A stretch of DNA of 64,000 nucleotides from Planctomycetaceae bacterium (lineage in GTDB: Bacteria; Planctomycetota; UBA1135; GCA-002686595), in the NCBI GenBank assembly GCA_011525785.1, contig WYBT01000045.1, positions 1 to 64,000 of the forward strand. Reading direction: 5' to 3'. The position numbers and the translations under genes were made by a program. Under the pieces are notes generated by a model. It made no database searches. It was not told where the DNA came from and saw only the letters and a list, made by a program, of their open reading frames with translations. Of this stretch, positions 8,224-15,866 are shown one piece after another (position 1 is the stretch's first letter; each line of letters begins with the position of its first letter).

Positions 8224-10418
8224 GACGCGTTCTCCACTTCGAAGAATCCGGACTGGGACAGTTGTTCGACGCAGCGCCGCGCGTCCTCGCGGGCGGGCTG
8301 CGGGACGATCTCGATCACCTGCTCGAGCGTGCGCGTGCCGTCGCAGCGGCTCAAGAGCATCGCGGCGGCGGCGCTGAAGCACTGGATCTCGCCCGTGCGG
8401 CGGTCGTAGACGAGCGTCGAGTCGGCGCGCTCCTGGCGCGCGAGCTCGCGGTCGAAGCGCGCGCGGTCCTCGTCCTCGACGAGGTCCGACTGGTAGCGCG
8501 GCCGCAGCGTGTGCGAGTCGATGCTCGACAGACGCTGGTCGATCTCGGCGCGGTCGAAGCCGAGCGGCAGCTTGAGCAGCGCGTTGCGCGCCAGCGGCTT
8601 CGCCACGCTCGCGGACTTCGCGCGCGGACGCTCCAGCACTTCGCTCACGAGCTGCTCCCACGAGCCCGCCTTGGCGAGGTACAGGAAGTAGTGACTCTTC
8701 AGCTCGTGGTAGAGCATGTTGGTGTTCTGGAACACCGGGAAGTGCGAGCGCAGCGCGCGCGTGAACTCGAGGTAGGCCTCGCGCGCTTCGCGCCGGCTCA
8801 TGCCGCTGCCGGCCTTGAAGTCGTAGTAGACCTGCAGGTCGGCCTCGGGGTCGGGGTAGACCTCGACGATGTCGAACTCCGAGCGGCGCTTGAAGATCTC
8901 GCTGGTTTCGTCGAGGTAGAACACGCGCACGCTGACCTCCTGGACCGCGTCGCGGTTGGCGAGGATGGTCTGCAGCGTTTCGCGCGCTTCCTCGCGCGTC
9001 TCGGTGGGGAAGCCGGTCATCACGTAGAGCGTGACCGAGATGCCGGCCTTGCGAACGCGCCGCACCAAGTCGATCGACTTGTCGGGGTCGATGCCCTTGC
9101 ACATGCGCGCGAGCACGCGTTGCGAGCTGCTCTCGAAGCCGAAGGCGATGCGCTTGCAGCCGGCCTTGGCCATCGCGTCGCACACCTCCTGCGTGAAGGC
9201 CTCGTGCTCGAGCCGCGCGTCGCACCACCAGTCGACATCGAGCCCCGCGTCGAGGATCGCCTGAGGCAGGCGCGCCGCCATGTTCGGCGGCAGATCCTCG
9301 ATGGCGAGGTAGAAGTGCTTGGTCTTGTACTTCGCGCTCAACGTGCGCATGTCTTCGACGGTCTGCTCGATCGCGCGGCCGCGGTAGCCCGGGCCGATCA
9401 CGGTGTAGAGCGTGCAGAACACGCACTTGCCCCAGTAGCAGCCGCGCGTGATGGCGAGGGGCAGCACCAGCTCGGGCGAGAAGTACTTCTCGAGCGGCAG
9501 GCCGTCGAAGTCCGGCGTCGGCAGCGTCTTGATGTCGAGCGGATCGCGCTGCTCGTTGCGGCGCACCTCGGCGCCGTCGTGCCACATCAGGTTCGAGATG
9601 CGCGCGAGGTCGCGCCGGCCGCTATTCAGTTCCTCGCACAGCGCCAGCAGCGGCCCTTCGCCCTCGAGCAGGATGAAGCTGTCGATGACGTTCCACACTT
9701 CGCGGCGCTTGGAGAGCTTCTCGGCTGTGTAGGCGAGCAGCCCGCCGCCGACCGTGATGTGCACGCTGGGCTTCCACTCCTTGATCAGGCGCGCCAGCGT
9801 GAAGGCTGGGATCGCCTGGCTCGGGAAGGTCAGCGAAATGCCGATCAAATCGGGGTCGATGGCCTTGAGGCGCGGCAGCGTGTGCTCGCGGAAGAACTCG
9901 ATGAAGGGGTTCTCCTTCTCATCGGTCGTCGCAGCGAGGATCTCCTTGCTGCGCTCGACGCGGTAGCGCGTCACGAAGCCGTGCGGAGTGAGGCGCGAGG
10001 GCGCGTACTCGGCCGAGAACAGGCGCAGGCCCTGTTCGAGCGTGCGGCCGGCCCACAGGTAGCGCTCGTAGTCGTAGAACTCGTGCGGCGTGCGCAGGAC
10101 GTGCTTGGCCTCTTCGATGCGCTCGACGAGTTCGTCGCCGATCAGCGCGATCTCGCTCAGCGTCTGGTAGCGCTCCATCTCCGAGAAGCCGAGCGTGTCG
10201 TGCTCGTCGAGCGCCGCGAGCCCTTCGCCCGCGCGCACGCGCTCGAGCGAGCGGCGCAAGCGCTCCTTGGAGAGGAAGTAGTCGTAGGCCTCGATGCTCT
10301 CGTCGAGTTGATGCACCTCGCCTACGCCGTGCGCGCGCAGGTAAGCGGCGAGCGACGGCAGGCTGAGGTAGGGCTGCGTGAAGTGGCCCTGGGGCGGAAA
10401 GATCAGCGCGACCTTCAT
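8220..10418 (-). CDS. B12-binding radical SAM enzyme with C-terminal PqqD-like domain
   Basis: This is a 732-residue enzyme. The ATG at 10418 overlaps the TGA of the upstream lipoprotein gene and starts MKVALIFPPQ, the usual opening of B12-binding radical SAM proteins. A cobalamin-binding-type region spans roughly residues 165-300 (DPDLIGISLTFPSQ, HITVGGGLLA). The radical SAM core follows, with iron-sulfur Cys residues Cys327, Cys332 and Cys335 in RGCYWGKCVFC (C-x4-C-x2-C, not the textbook C-x3-C-x2-C) and GFESSSQRVL downstream. The last ~75 residues (STLVYDRRTGEIQCF, a DGTRTLEQV turn, LSQSGFFEV) look like PqqD, a RiPP recognition element. It probably methylates or rearranges an unactivated carbon of a peptide, with the 58-residue product downstream as the candidate substrate. 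The small-molecule alternative is not excluded. Confidence 0.88.
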   Translation of the reverse strand: MKVALIFPPQGHFTQPYLSLPSLAAYLRAHGVGEVHQLDESIEAYDYFLSKERLRRSLERVRAGEGLAALDEHDTLGFSEMERYQTLSEIALIGDELVERIEEAKHVLRTPHEFYDYERYLWAGRTLEQGLRLFSAEYAPSRLTPHGFVTRYRVERSKEILAATTDEKENPFIEFFREHTLPRLKAIDPDLIGISLTFPSQAIPAFTLARLIKEWKPSVHITVGGGLLAYTAEKLSKRREVWNVIDSFILLEGEGPLLALCEELNSGRRDLARISNLMWHDGAEVRRNEQRDPLDIKTLPTPDFDGLPLEKYFSPELVLPLAITRGCYWGKCVFCTLYTVIGPGYRGRAIEQTVEDMRTLSAKYKTKHFYLAIEDLPPNMAARLPQAILDAGLDVDWWCDARLEHEAFTQEVCDAMAKAGCKRIAFGFESSSQRVLARMCKGIDPDKSIDLVRRVRKAGISVTLYVMTGFPTETREEARETLQTILANRDAVQEVSVRVFYLDETSEIFKRRSEFDIVEVYPDPEADLQVYYDFKAGSGMSRREAREAYLEFTRALRSHFPVFQNTNMLYHELKSHYFLYLAKAGSWEQLVSEVLERPRAKSASVAKPLARNALLKLPLGFDRAEIDQRLSSIDSHTLRPRYQSDLVEDEDRARFDRELARQERADSTLVYDRRTGEIQCFSAAAAMLLSRCDGTRTLEQVIEIVPQPAREDARRCVEQLSQSGFFEVENAS

Positions 10419-12214
10419 CTTGATGCGTCCGGTGTCGTGGGGGAGGCGGTGGGTTCGGTGCGCGAGCTGCTGGCGCCGACTTCGGGCGCGGGCTCGCGCA
10501 GCGTGTGGTAGAAGCCGGTCGCGAGGCCGGTGTGCAGCGACGTGCGGCCGCTCGGCCAGCGCACGCGAACAGACTCGACGTCGCTCGCCGCGCCCAAGCC
10601 GAAGTGCAGGCGCGGATCGTGCGACGAATACAGCCCGTGCGTGCGGCGCAGTTCGCGAGCTCGCGTCACTCCGCCGGCCGTGACCTCCACGCGCGCGCCG
10701 AGCGCTTCGCGGTTGGGGCCTGCTGCTGCGAGCGCGATTCCGATCCACTGGCCTTGGCGCGCGCTCTTGTTCTCGAGCAGGCGCGGCGGCGCGTCCATGT
10801 CGACGATCAGCACGTCGACGTCGCCGTCGTCGTCCGCATCCGCGAAGGCCACGCCGCGCGCCGAGCGCAGGGTCTCGAGCCCGCCACCCCAGCGCAACGT
10901 CGCGTCGACCCACACGCGCTTGCCCGCGGCGTTGACGATCGCCTCGTAGAGCTGGCTCTGCATCTCCCAGCCGCTCATGCCGATCTGGCGCGCCTGCGGA
11001 TAGACGTGGCCGTTGGCGACGAGCAGATCGAGATCGCCGTCGCAGTCGACGTCGAAGAAGCCGCCGCCCCAGCCGAGCCGGTCCATCGAGCCGCTGGCCA
11101 CGCCCAGTTCGCGCGCGCGGTCGACGAACACGCCCTGGCCGTTGTTCACGTGCAGCGAGTTCACCTCGAAGTCGAAGTTCGTGCGCAGCACGTCCATGTC
11201 GCCGTCGTCGTCGATGTCGTCGACGAACAGGCCCATGGCGCTGGTCGCCTTGCCGTGCGCGTCGAGCGCGAAGCCGCGCCGCTCGCCCTCTTCGACGAAG
11301 GTCCCGTCGCCGCGATTGCGGAACAGGTTCGTGGGCTGCATGTCGTTCGCGACCAGGATGTCCTGCCAGCCATCGCCGTCGATGTCGCTGAAGGTGACGC
11401 CGTACGAGCACAAGGGCTTGCCGAGCTCGAGCCCGCACTCGCGCGTCGCTTCGCGGAAGCGCCCGGCGCCGACGCCCAGATAGAACACGTCCGCCGCGCC
11501 GGGGTTGATGCCCTTTTTGTTCTCGCCCTCGGGTCCCCAGGCCACTTCGACGCCGTTGATGACGTTGCGCACGCCGCCGTGCGGTGGATTTTCGAGCTCG
11601 AACTCGCAGTAGTTCGCGACGTACAGATCGAGCCACCCGTCGCGGTTCACGTCCGCGAAGGCCGCGCCGGTAGCCCATTTCGCATTGCCCAGGCCGCTCT
11701 GGGCCGTCGCGTCGACGAAGCGCCCGCCCTCGTTGCGCAGCAGCACATCGGGCCCGAAGCAGGCGAGGTACAGGTCGGAGTCGCCGTCGCTGTCGACATC
11801 TGCGGCCGCGATCGACTGCACCCAATCGGTGCGCGCGCAGCCGGTGCTCTCGCTCACGTCGGTGAAGCGCAGCCCGCCGTCGTTGCGGTACAGCGCGCAG
11901 CGCGCCTTGACGTCCAGCTCGAGCCGCTTGCCCTCTTCGAGGTACTTGAGGCCCTGGCCGTTGCCGATGAACAGGTCGAGGTCGCCGTCGCCGTCGTAGT
12001 CGAGCCAGGCCGCGCCCGTGCCGTTGCTCTCGAGGATGTACCAGCGCCGCGGGTCGCCGCTCACTTGAACGAGCTCCAGCCCGGCCTCGCGCGCCACGTC
12101 GACCAGCTCGATGCGCGGCGCCGCGGGCTTCTCGCTCGCTTCGAGCTGCGCCTCGCGCTGACAGGCTGACAGCAGCAGCACGAACAACGCAGCGCGGCCG
12201 AGACGAGGGGGCAT
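10415..12214 (-). CDS. CRTAC1-like lipoprotein with FG-GAP repeats and ASPIC/UnbV domain
   Basis: This is a 599-residue protein. The ATG at 12214 is chosen because it opens a lipoprotein signal with lipobox LLSAC (Cys18). Residues about 55-490 contain many FG-GAP/VCBS calcium-turn units such as DYDGDGDLDLFIGNG, DVDSDGDSDLYLA, DIDGDGWQDILVAND, DIDDDGDMDVL and DVDCDGDLDLLVANG, which build a beta-propeller. Residues about 515-580 match the ASPIC/UnbV region (GARVEVTAGG, LHFGLGAASDVESVRVRWP). The protein is probably anchored outside the cytoplasmic membrane. Its stop overlaps the start of the radical SAM gene (ATGA), so it is the first gene of a three-gene operon. Whether it acts on, displays or secretes the modified product is unknown. 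Confidence 0.88.
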   Translation of the reverse strand: MPPRLGRAALFVLLLSACQREAQLEASEKPAAPRIELVDVAREAGLELVQVSGDPRRWYILESNGTGAAWLDYDGDGDLDLFIGNGQGLKYLEEGKRLELDVKARCALYRNDGGLRFTDVSESTGCARTDWVQSIAAADVDSDGDSDLYLACFGPDVLLRNEGGRFVDATAQSGLGNAKWATGAAFADVNRDGWLDLYVANYCEFELENPPHGGVRNVINGVEVAWGPEGENKKGINPGAADVFYLGVGAGRFREATRECGLELGKPLCSYGVTFSDIDGDGWQDILVANDMQPTNLFRNRGDGTFVEEGERRGFALDAHGKATSAMGLFVDDIDDDGDMDVLRTNFDFEVNSLHVNNGQGVFVDRARELGVASGSMDRLGWGGGFFDVDCDGDLDLLVANGHVYPQARQIGMSGWEMQSQLYEAIVNAAGKRVWVDATLRWGGGLETLRSARGVAFADADDDGDVDVLIVDMDAPPRLLENKSARQGQWIGIALAAAGPNREALGARVEVTAGGVTRARELRRTHGLYSSHDPRLHFGLGAASDVESVRVRWPSGRTSLHTGLATGFYHTLREPAPEVGASSSRTEPTASPTTPDASR

Positions 12215-12353
12215 GGGCGCAAAAGCTACACGTGGAGTGCGAGCGCGGCCAGGAGCGGCCCGCGCGCTCGAAGTCGCCGGTAACGCGCGCGCAGCGACGC
12301 GGATTCGCTTGAGTACCTGAGCTCGCGACCAACCCGCCGCCGACTGCACCCCC

Positions 12354-13715
12354 ATGCGCCCGAATCGACGATCTGCCTTCACCGCGCGCGCCGCGACCTC
12401 CATCGCGCTCGCTGTGCCCCTCTTCGCTGCGCTCGCGCGGCCAAGCTTGGCCCAATCCGTGCCGGGCTACTCGGTGACCACCTACGCCAGCGGGGTGAGC
12501 GGTCCGGTGTGGCTCAGCTTCGACGCGAGCGGCGCGCTGTTCTGCGGCCGCGATTCGACGCCCGCGGGGACGCCGGATCCGCGCTTCATCACGCGCATCG
12601 CGCCTGGCGGGACGCCGGTCGCGAGCTACGGCGCGAGCGCGATTCCAGATCCCGACGCAGTAGCGGTCGACACGTTGGGCGCCGTCTCGGGCGTGCCGGG
12701 AAGCGTGCTGGTGGGGGGGATCAAGGTCGCGAACACACTCGGCGCGATCAGCGCCGTGCGCCCCGACCAGAGCGTGGTCCAGCTGTGGGAGTCGACGCAG
12801 TGGCTCAATCCCTCGGACATGAAGTTCGACTCGACCGGCCGGCTGGTGTTCGCCGATGCGCAGACGCGCCAGCTGCGCGTGAGTGTCTCCGGCGAGTCGC
12901 CGACTCTGATCGCGACGCTGCCCTCGGGTTCGACGCCGGGCAGCGTGGCCATCGCGCCCGACGACCGCATCTTCGTGGCCGACTCGAACGGTCGGATCTT
13001 CGTGTACGCGGCCAACGGGACGCTGCTCAACGGCTCGTTCGCGAACTTCTCCGCGCGCGTGTCGATCGAATTCGGCGCCGGCGGGCCGTGGGGGTTCGAG
13101 CTCTATGCGCTCAACATCTCCTCGGGCGCGCTGAGCCGCGTGGCGGCGAACGGCGTTGCGACGCAGATCGGCTCGGGCTTCGCGAGCGGCTTCACGGACC
13201 TCGCGGTCGGCCCCGACAAGCGCCTCTACGTCGGGCGCTTCAACGCCTCGCAGGTCCTCGCCATCGGTGCGAGCGACTGGATCAACTACTGCACGGCGGG
13301 AACGACGACCAACGGCTGCTCGCCGAGTGTGCAGCTCGCCTCGGGAACTCCCTCGGCCTCCGGCGCGGGATCCGCGATCGTCTCCGCGCTGCAGGTCGAA
13401 GGCTCGCGCCAGGGCCTGTTCTTCTTCGGCCTCGCGCCGGCAGCGCTCCCGTGGAGCGCGACGAGCTCGAGCTTGCTGTGCGTCAAGACGCCCACGCAAC
13501 GCGCGCCGGTCACGAACTCGGGCGGCGCACCGTCGAGCTGTGAAGGCGTGCTCTCCACCGACCTCAACGCGCTGATCTTCGCGGGCGGCGGTTCTCTCGC
13601 CGGGCAGAGCCTGTCCGCAGGCTCGAAGGTCTACGCGCAAGCCTGGTTCCGCGACCCGCCCGCGGCCAGGTCGACGAACCTCTCGGATGCGATCGAACTG
13701 ACCTTGCATCCGTGA
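12354..13715 (+). CDS. Secreted NHL/SMP-30-like propeller with C-terminal YCT/GC domain
   Basis: This is a 453-residue protein with a signal peptide of about 33 residues ending ARPSLAQ. Residues about 35-305 are propeller-like repeats of the NHL/SMP-30 type (LSFDASGALFCGRD, MKFDSTGRLVFADA, VAIAPDDRIFVADSNG, LAVGPDKRLYVGRF). From residue 312 (nucleotide 13287) it carries the shared Cys-rich terminal domain: YCTAGTTTNGC, GLFFFG, LLCVKTPTQR, a Cys-x-Gly region, then AWFRDPP and a final AIELTLHP. It is divergent from the radical SAM operon across a 139-base intergenic region that should hold both promoters. The function of the propeller is unknown. Confidence 0.85.
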   Translation: MRPNRRSAFTARAATSIALAVPLFAALARPSLAQSVPGYSVTTYASGVSGPVWLSFDASGALFCGRDSTPAGTPDPRFITRIAPGGTPVASYGASAIPDPDAVAVDTLGAVSGVPGSVLVGGIKVANTLGAISAVRPDQSVVQLWESTQWLNPSDMKFDSTGRLVFADAQTRQLRVSVSGESPTLIATLPSGSTPGSVAIAPDDRIFVADSNGRIFVYAANGTLLNGSFANFSARVSIEFGAGGPWGFELYALNISSGALSRVAANGVATQIGSGFASGFTDLAVGPDKRLYVGRFNASQVLAIGASDWINYCTAGTTTNGCSPSVQLASGTPSASGAGSAIVSALQVEGSRQGLFFFGLAPAALPWSATSSSLLCVKTPTQRAPVTNSGGAPSSCEGVLSTDLNALIFAGGGSLAGQSLSAGSKVYAQAWFRDPPAARSTNLSDAIELTLHP

Positions 13716-13719
13716 GACC

Positions 13720-13810
13720 GGGGCCCCTCTCACTTGAACCGCACGTGCGTTGATGGGAGCGCGGATCCCTCCAAGGCGAGGGACGCCTTACCCATCAACA
13801 GCAGGGCCCC
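13720..13810 (+). other. Three nested stems in an intergenic region: possible structured RNA or terminator
   Basis: Three inverted repeats are concentric: GGGGCCC 13720-13726 with GGGCCCC 13804-13810; GTTGATGGG 13749-13757 with CCCATCAAC 13791-13799; and AAGGCG 13773-13778 with CGCCTT 13784-13789 (loop AGGGA). All arms are perfect complements. The element starts just after the stop of the 12354-13715 gene and ends about 150 bases before the next gene. It could be an extended terminator, a leader element of the 13958 gene, or a small RNA. Confidence 0.45.
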
Positions 13811-13957
13811 AGCGCTCCTCGCCTCAACGACTCACGGAGTTGCATGTGAGCCGGACCTCTGGTCGCTCACACCCCAACTCGCGACCCGCGGGTTAGCCTG
13901 TCAGAAGCGGAACAGTTCTCGCTCGCTGATCCACGCGAGCCCTAGGGGGCAACCTCG

Positions 13958-15205
13958 ATGTATCGGACCCATGCCTTGTCTCTCGCGATCGCGCTCAGCG
14001 CTCCGCTGGGCTTCGCGCAGCAGCTTCCGTCGACTTACTGCACCTCGGGCACGTCGACGAACGGCTGCGTGCCCACCATCGCGGCCAACGTTCCGCCCAA
14101 CGTCGCCAACACGTACGGCTGTGTCATCACCACCAGTGGGATGGACGGCAACAAGCTGGGGATGTCGTTTTACGGCGTCAACAACCTCGGCTTCACGCCC
14201 ACTCCGTTCACGCCCGCGAGTTCGAGCTGGCGTTGCGTGGCGGCGCCGATCCAGCGCGTGGGGCCGCCAGCGAATTCCGGCGGATCGACGGGCTTGTGCG
14301 ACGGGATGTTGACGCTGAGCTGGGACGCGTACCAGAACGCTCACCCCACCGCCCTGGGCAATCCATGGCTCGCCGGCGCGAAGGTGTACGTACAGACTTG
14401 GGCTCGCGATCCTCTCGCTCCCGCAGGCGCGAACCTCTCCAACGCGCTCGAGATGACGGTCAGCAACGCCGTCGTCATTCCCTGCAGTTCCAGCATTCCC
14501 GGGATGGTCCTGATCCCTCCGGCCACATTCACGATGGGGCGCGGCAACTACCCTTCGTGGTGGTATCCGACTGGCGGCACGGAGGATCTGCCCGCCCACG
14601 AAGTGACCCTGAGCGACTGCATCTGGATGTCGCGCTTCGAGGTGACGCAACAAGAGTACGAGTCGTTGATGGGCGTGAATCCGTCCTGGTACGTGGGCGT
14701 CGACCGCCCCGTGAACAACATCACCTGGAGCGAAGCGCGCGCCTATTGCGCGGCGTTGACGGCGCAGCGCGCGGCGTCGGGGGGCGTGCCGCCTGGCTAC
14801 GAGTACCGCCTGCCGACCGAGGCCGAGTGGGAACGCGCGTGTCGAGCCGGGACGACCACGCCCTTCTCCTTCGGCGCCTGGCTCGCCTGTGAGGACGCCG
14901 CCGTGCTCCCGTGTACGTCCCCGTTTGGCACGTTGCCCGTCGGGAGCTACGCGCCGAATGCGCTCGGCCTCTACGACATGCACGGCAATGTCGAAGAGTG
15001 GTGCCTGGACACGTACGCGGGATACGGGGCCGCACCTCAGACCGATCCGTTCGTGACGGGTGGAATGAACAAGGTCAGACGAGGCGGCTCGATCATCGTG
15101 GAGTTGGAGTACTGCCACTCTGCGCGTCGTGGCTTCGCGCACGAGGATGAAGCGTCGCCGTTCCGGGGGTTCCGAGTGGTTCTCGGGCCCGTGCGCCAGC
15201 CCTGA
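13958..15205 (+). CDS. Secreted formylglycine-generating-enzyme-like (SUMF1) protein with N-terminal YCT/GC domain
   Basis: This is a 415-residue protein with a signal peptide ending GFAQQ (about residue 21); a G-rich stretch (AGGGGGC) lies ahead of the ATG. Residues 27 to about 168 are the shared Cys-rich domain (YCTSGTSTNGC, MSFYGVN, a Trp-Arg-Cys in place of LCV, WARDP, NALEM), here at the N-terminus and not the C-terminus. Residues about 175-412 are an FGE/SUMF1 fold: MVLIPPATFTMGRG, SRFEVTQQEYESLMG, PVNNITWSEARAYC, YRLPTEAEWERACRAG, ALGLYDMHGNVEEW and GFRVVL. Many bacterial members lack oxidase activity and bind ligands instead. A link to the sulfatase-like gene at 6514 is unlikely because that protein lacks the modifiable Cys. 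Confidence 0.88.
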   Translation: MYRTHALSLAIALSAPLGFAQQLPSTYCTSGTSTNGCVPTIAANVPPNVANTYGCVITTSGMDGNKLGMSFYGVNNLGFTPTPFTPASSSWRCVAAPIQRVGPPANSGGSTGLCDGMLTLSWDAYQNAHPTALGNPWLAGAKVYVQTWARDPLAPAGANLSNALEMTVSNAVVIPCSSSIPGMVLIPPATFTMGRGNYPSWWYPTGGTEDLPAHEVTLSDCIWMSRFEVTQQEYESLMGVNPSWYVGVDRPVNNITWSEARAYCAALTAQRAASGGVPPGYEYRLPTEAEWERACRAGTTTPFSFGAWLACEDAAVLPCTSPFGTLPVGSYAPNALGLYDMHGNVEEWCLDTYAGYGAAPQTDPFVTGGMNKVRRGGSIIVELEYCHSARRGFAHEDEASPFRGFRVVLGPVRQP

Positions 15206-15352
15206 GCCCGGATGCCTCGACGGCGGCCGCGGGGCGGTGACCACGGCCACGCGGCGCCGCCGTCGAGGCGGTCCTTCAAGCGTCCTCGGGAAGCGAGGGA
15301 CGATCTCGACGCGATCGAGCTCTACCTCGAGCCGTGATCCGCGCGGCGACGC

Positions 15353-15841
15353 TCACGCGTCGATCGCGACGTCGACCAGCGTGGGGGAGAGCACGCGCAC
15401 GATCTCGCGCGGGTCGAGGCTCACCAGCAGCCCGCGCCGGCCGCCGTTGATCCACACGCGCTCGAGTTCGAGCACGCTGCGCTCGAGGTAGACCGGCATC
15501 GCGCGCTTCGTGCCGAACGGGCTGGTGCCGCCGACCTGGTAGCCCGAGTGCTTGTCGGCGACCTCGGGTTTGCAGGGCTGGATCGAGCGCGCGCCGATCG
15601 CGCGGGCCAGCGCGCGCGTCGAGACCTGCTTGTCGCCGTGCATGAGGACGACCAGCGGCTGGCGCGTGTCGTCCTCCATGATCAGGGTCTTGATGACTGC
15701 GTGCTCGCTCACGCCGAGCGCGCTGGACGAAGCGCTCGTGCCGCCCTTCTCGACGTAGTCGTACAGGTGCGTCTCGAACGCCACGCCGTGCTCGCGCAGC
15801 ACGCGGATCGCTTTTGTGGTGGGGATGTGCTCCTTGCCCAT
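15353..15841 (-). CDS. ybaK: YbaK/EbsC-type aminoacyl-tRNA deacylase
   Basis: This is a 162-residue protein from the ATG at 15841; a GTG two codons upstream is an alternative start. It matches YbaK, which hydrolyses Cys-tRNA(Pro), over its full length: TKAIRVLREHGVAFETHLYDY at the N-terminus (shown in part), VIKTLIMEDD, VVLMHGDKQVSTRALARAIG, the KHSGYQVGGTSPFGTK segment typical of the editing site, and VWINGGRRGLLVSLDP near the end. It acts in the cytoplasm in translation quality control. It stands alone, convergent with the 13958 gene and apart from its surface-protein neighbours. Confidence 0.93.
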   Translation of the reverse strand: MGKEHIPTTKAIRVLREHGVAFETHLYDYVEKGGTSASSSALGVSEHAVIKTLIMEDDTRQPLVVLMHGDKQVSTRALARAIGARSIQPCKPEVADKHSGYQVGGTSPFGTKRAMPVYLERSVLELERVWINGGRRGLLVSLDPREIVRVLSPTLVDVAIDA

Positions 15842-15866
15842 CCCCACAGCCTAGAAGCGTGCTGCC

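Noticed and set aside
8262..10511. 749-codon plus-strand frame opposite the radical SAM gene
   Set aside because: It is antisense to a gene with unmistakable motifs and has no domain or signal of its own.
6514..15205. Sulfatase and FGE-like protein as an activator/substrate pair
   Set aside because: The sulfatase-fold protein has Thr, not Cys or Ser, at the modified position, and the FGE-like protein is exported with a different domain set and lies 6 kb away.
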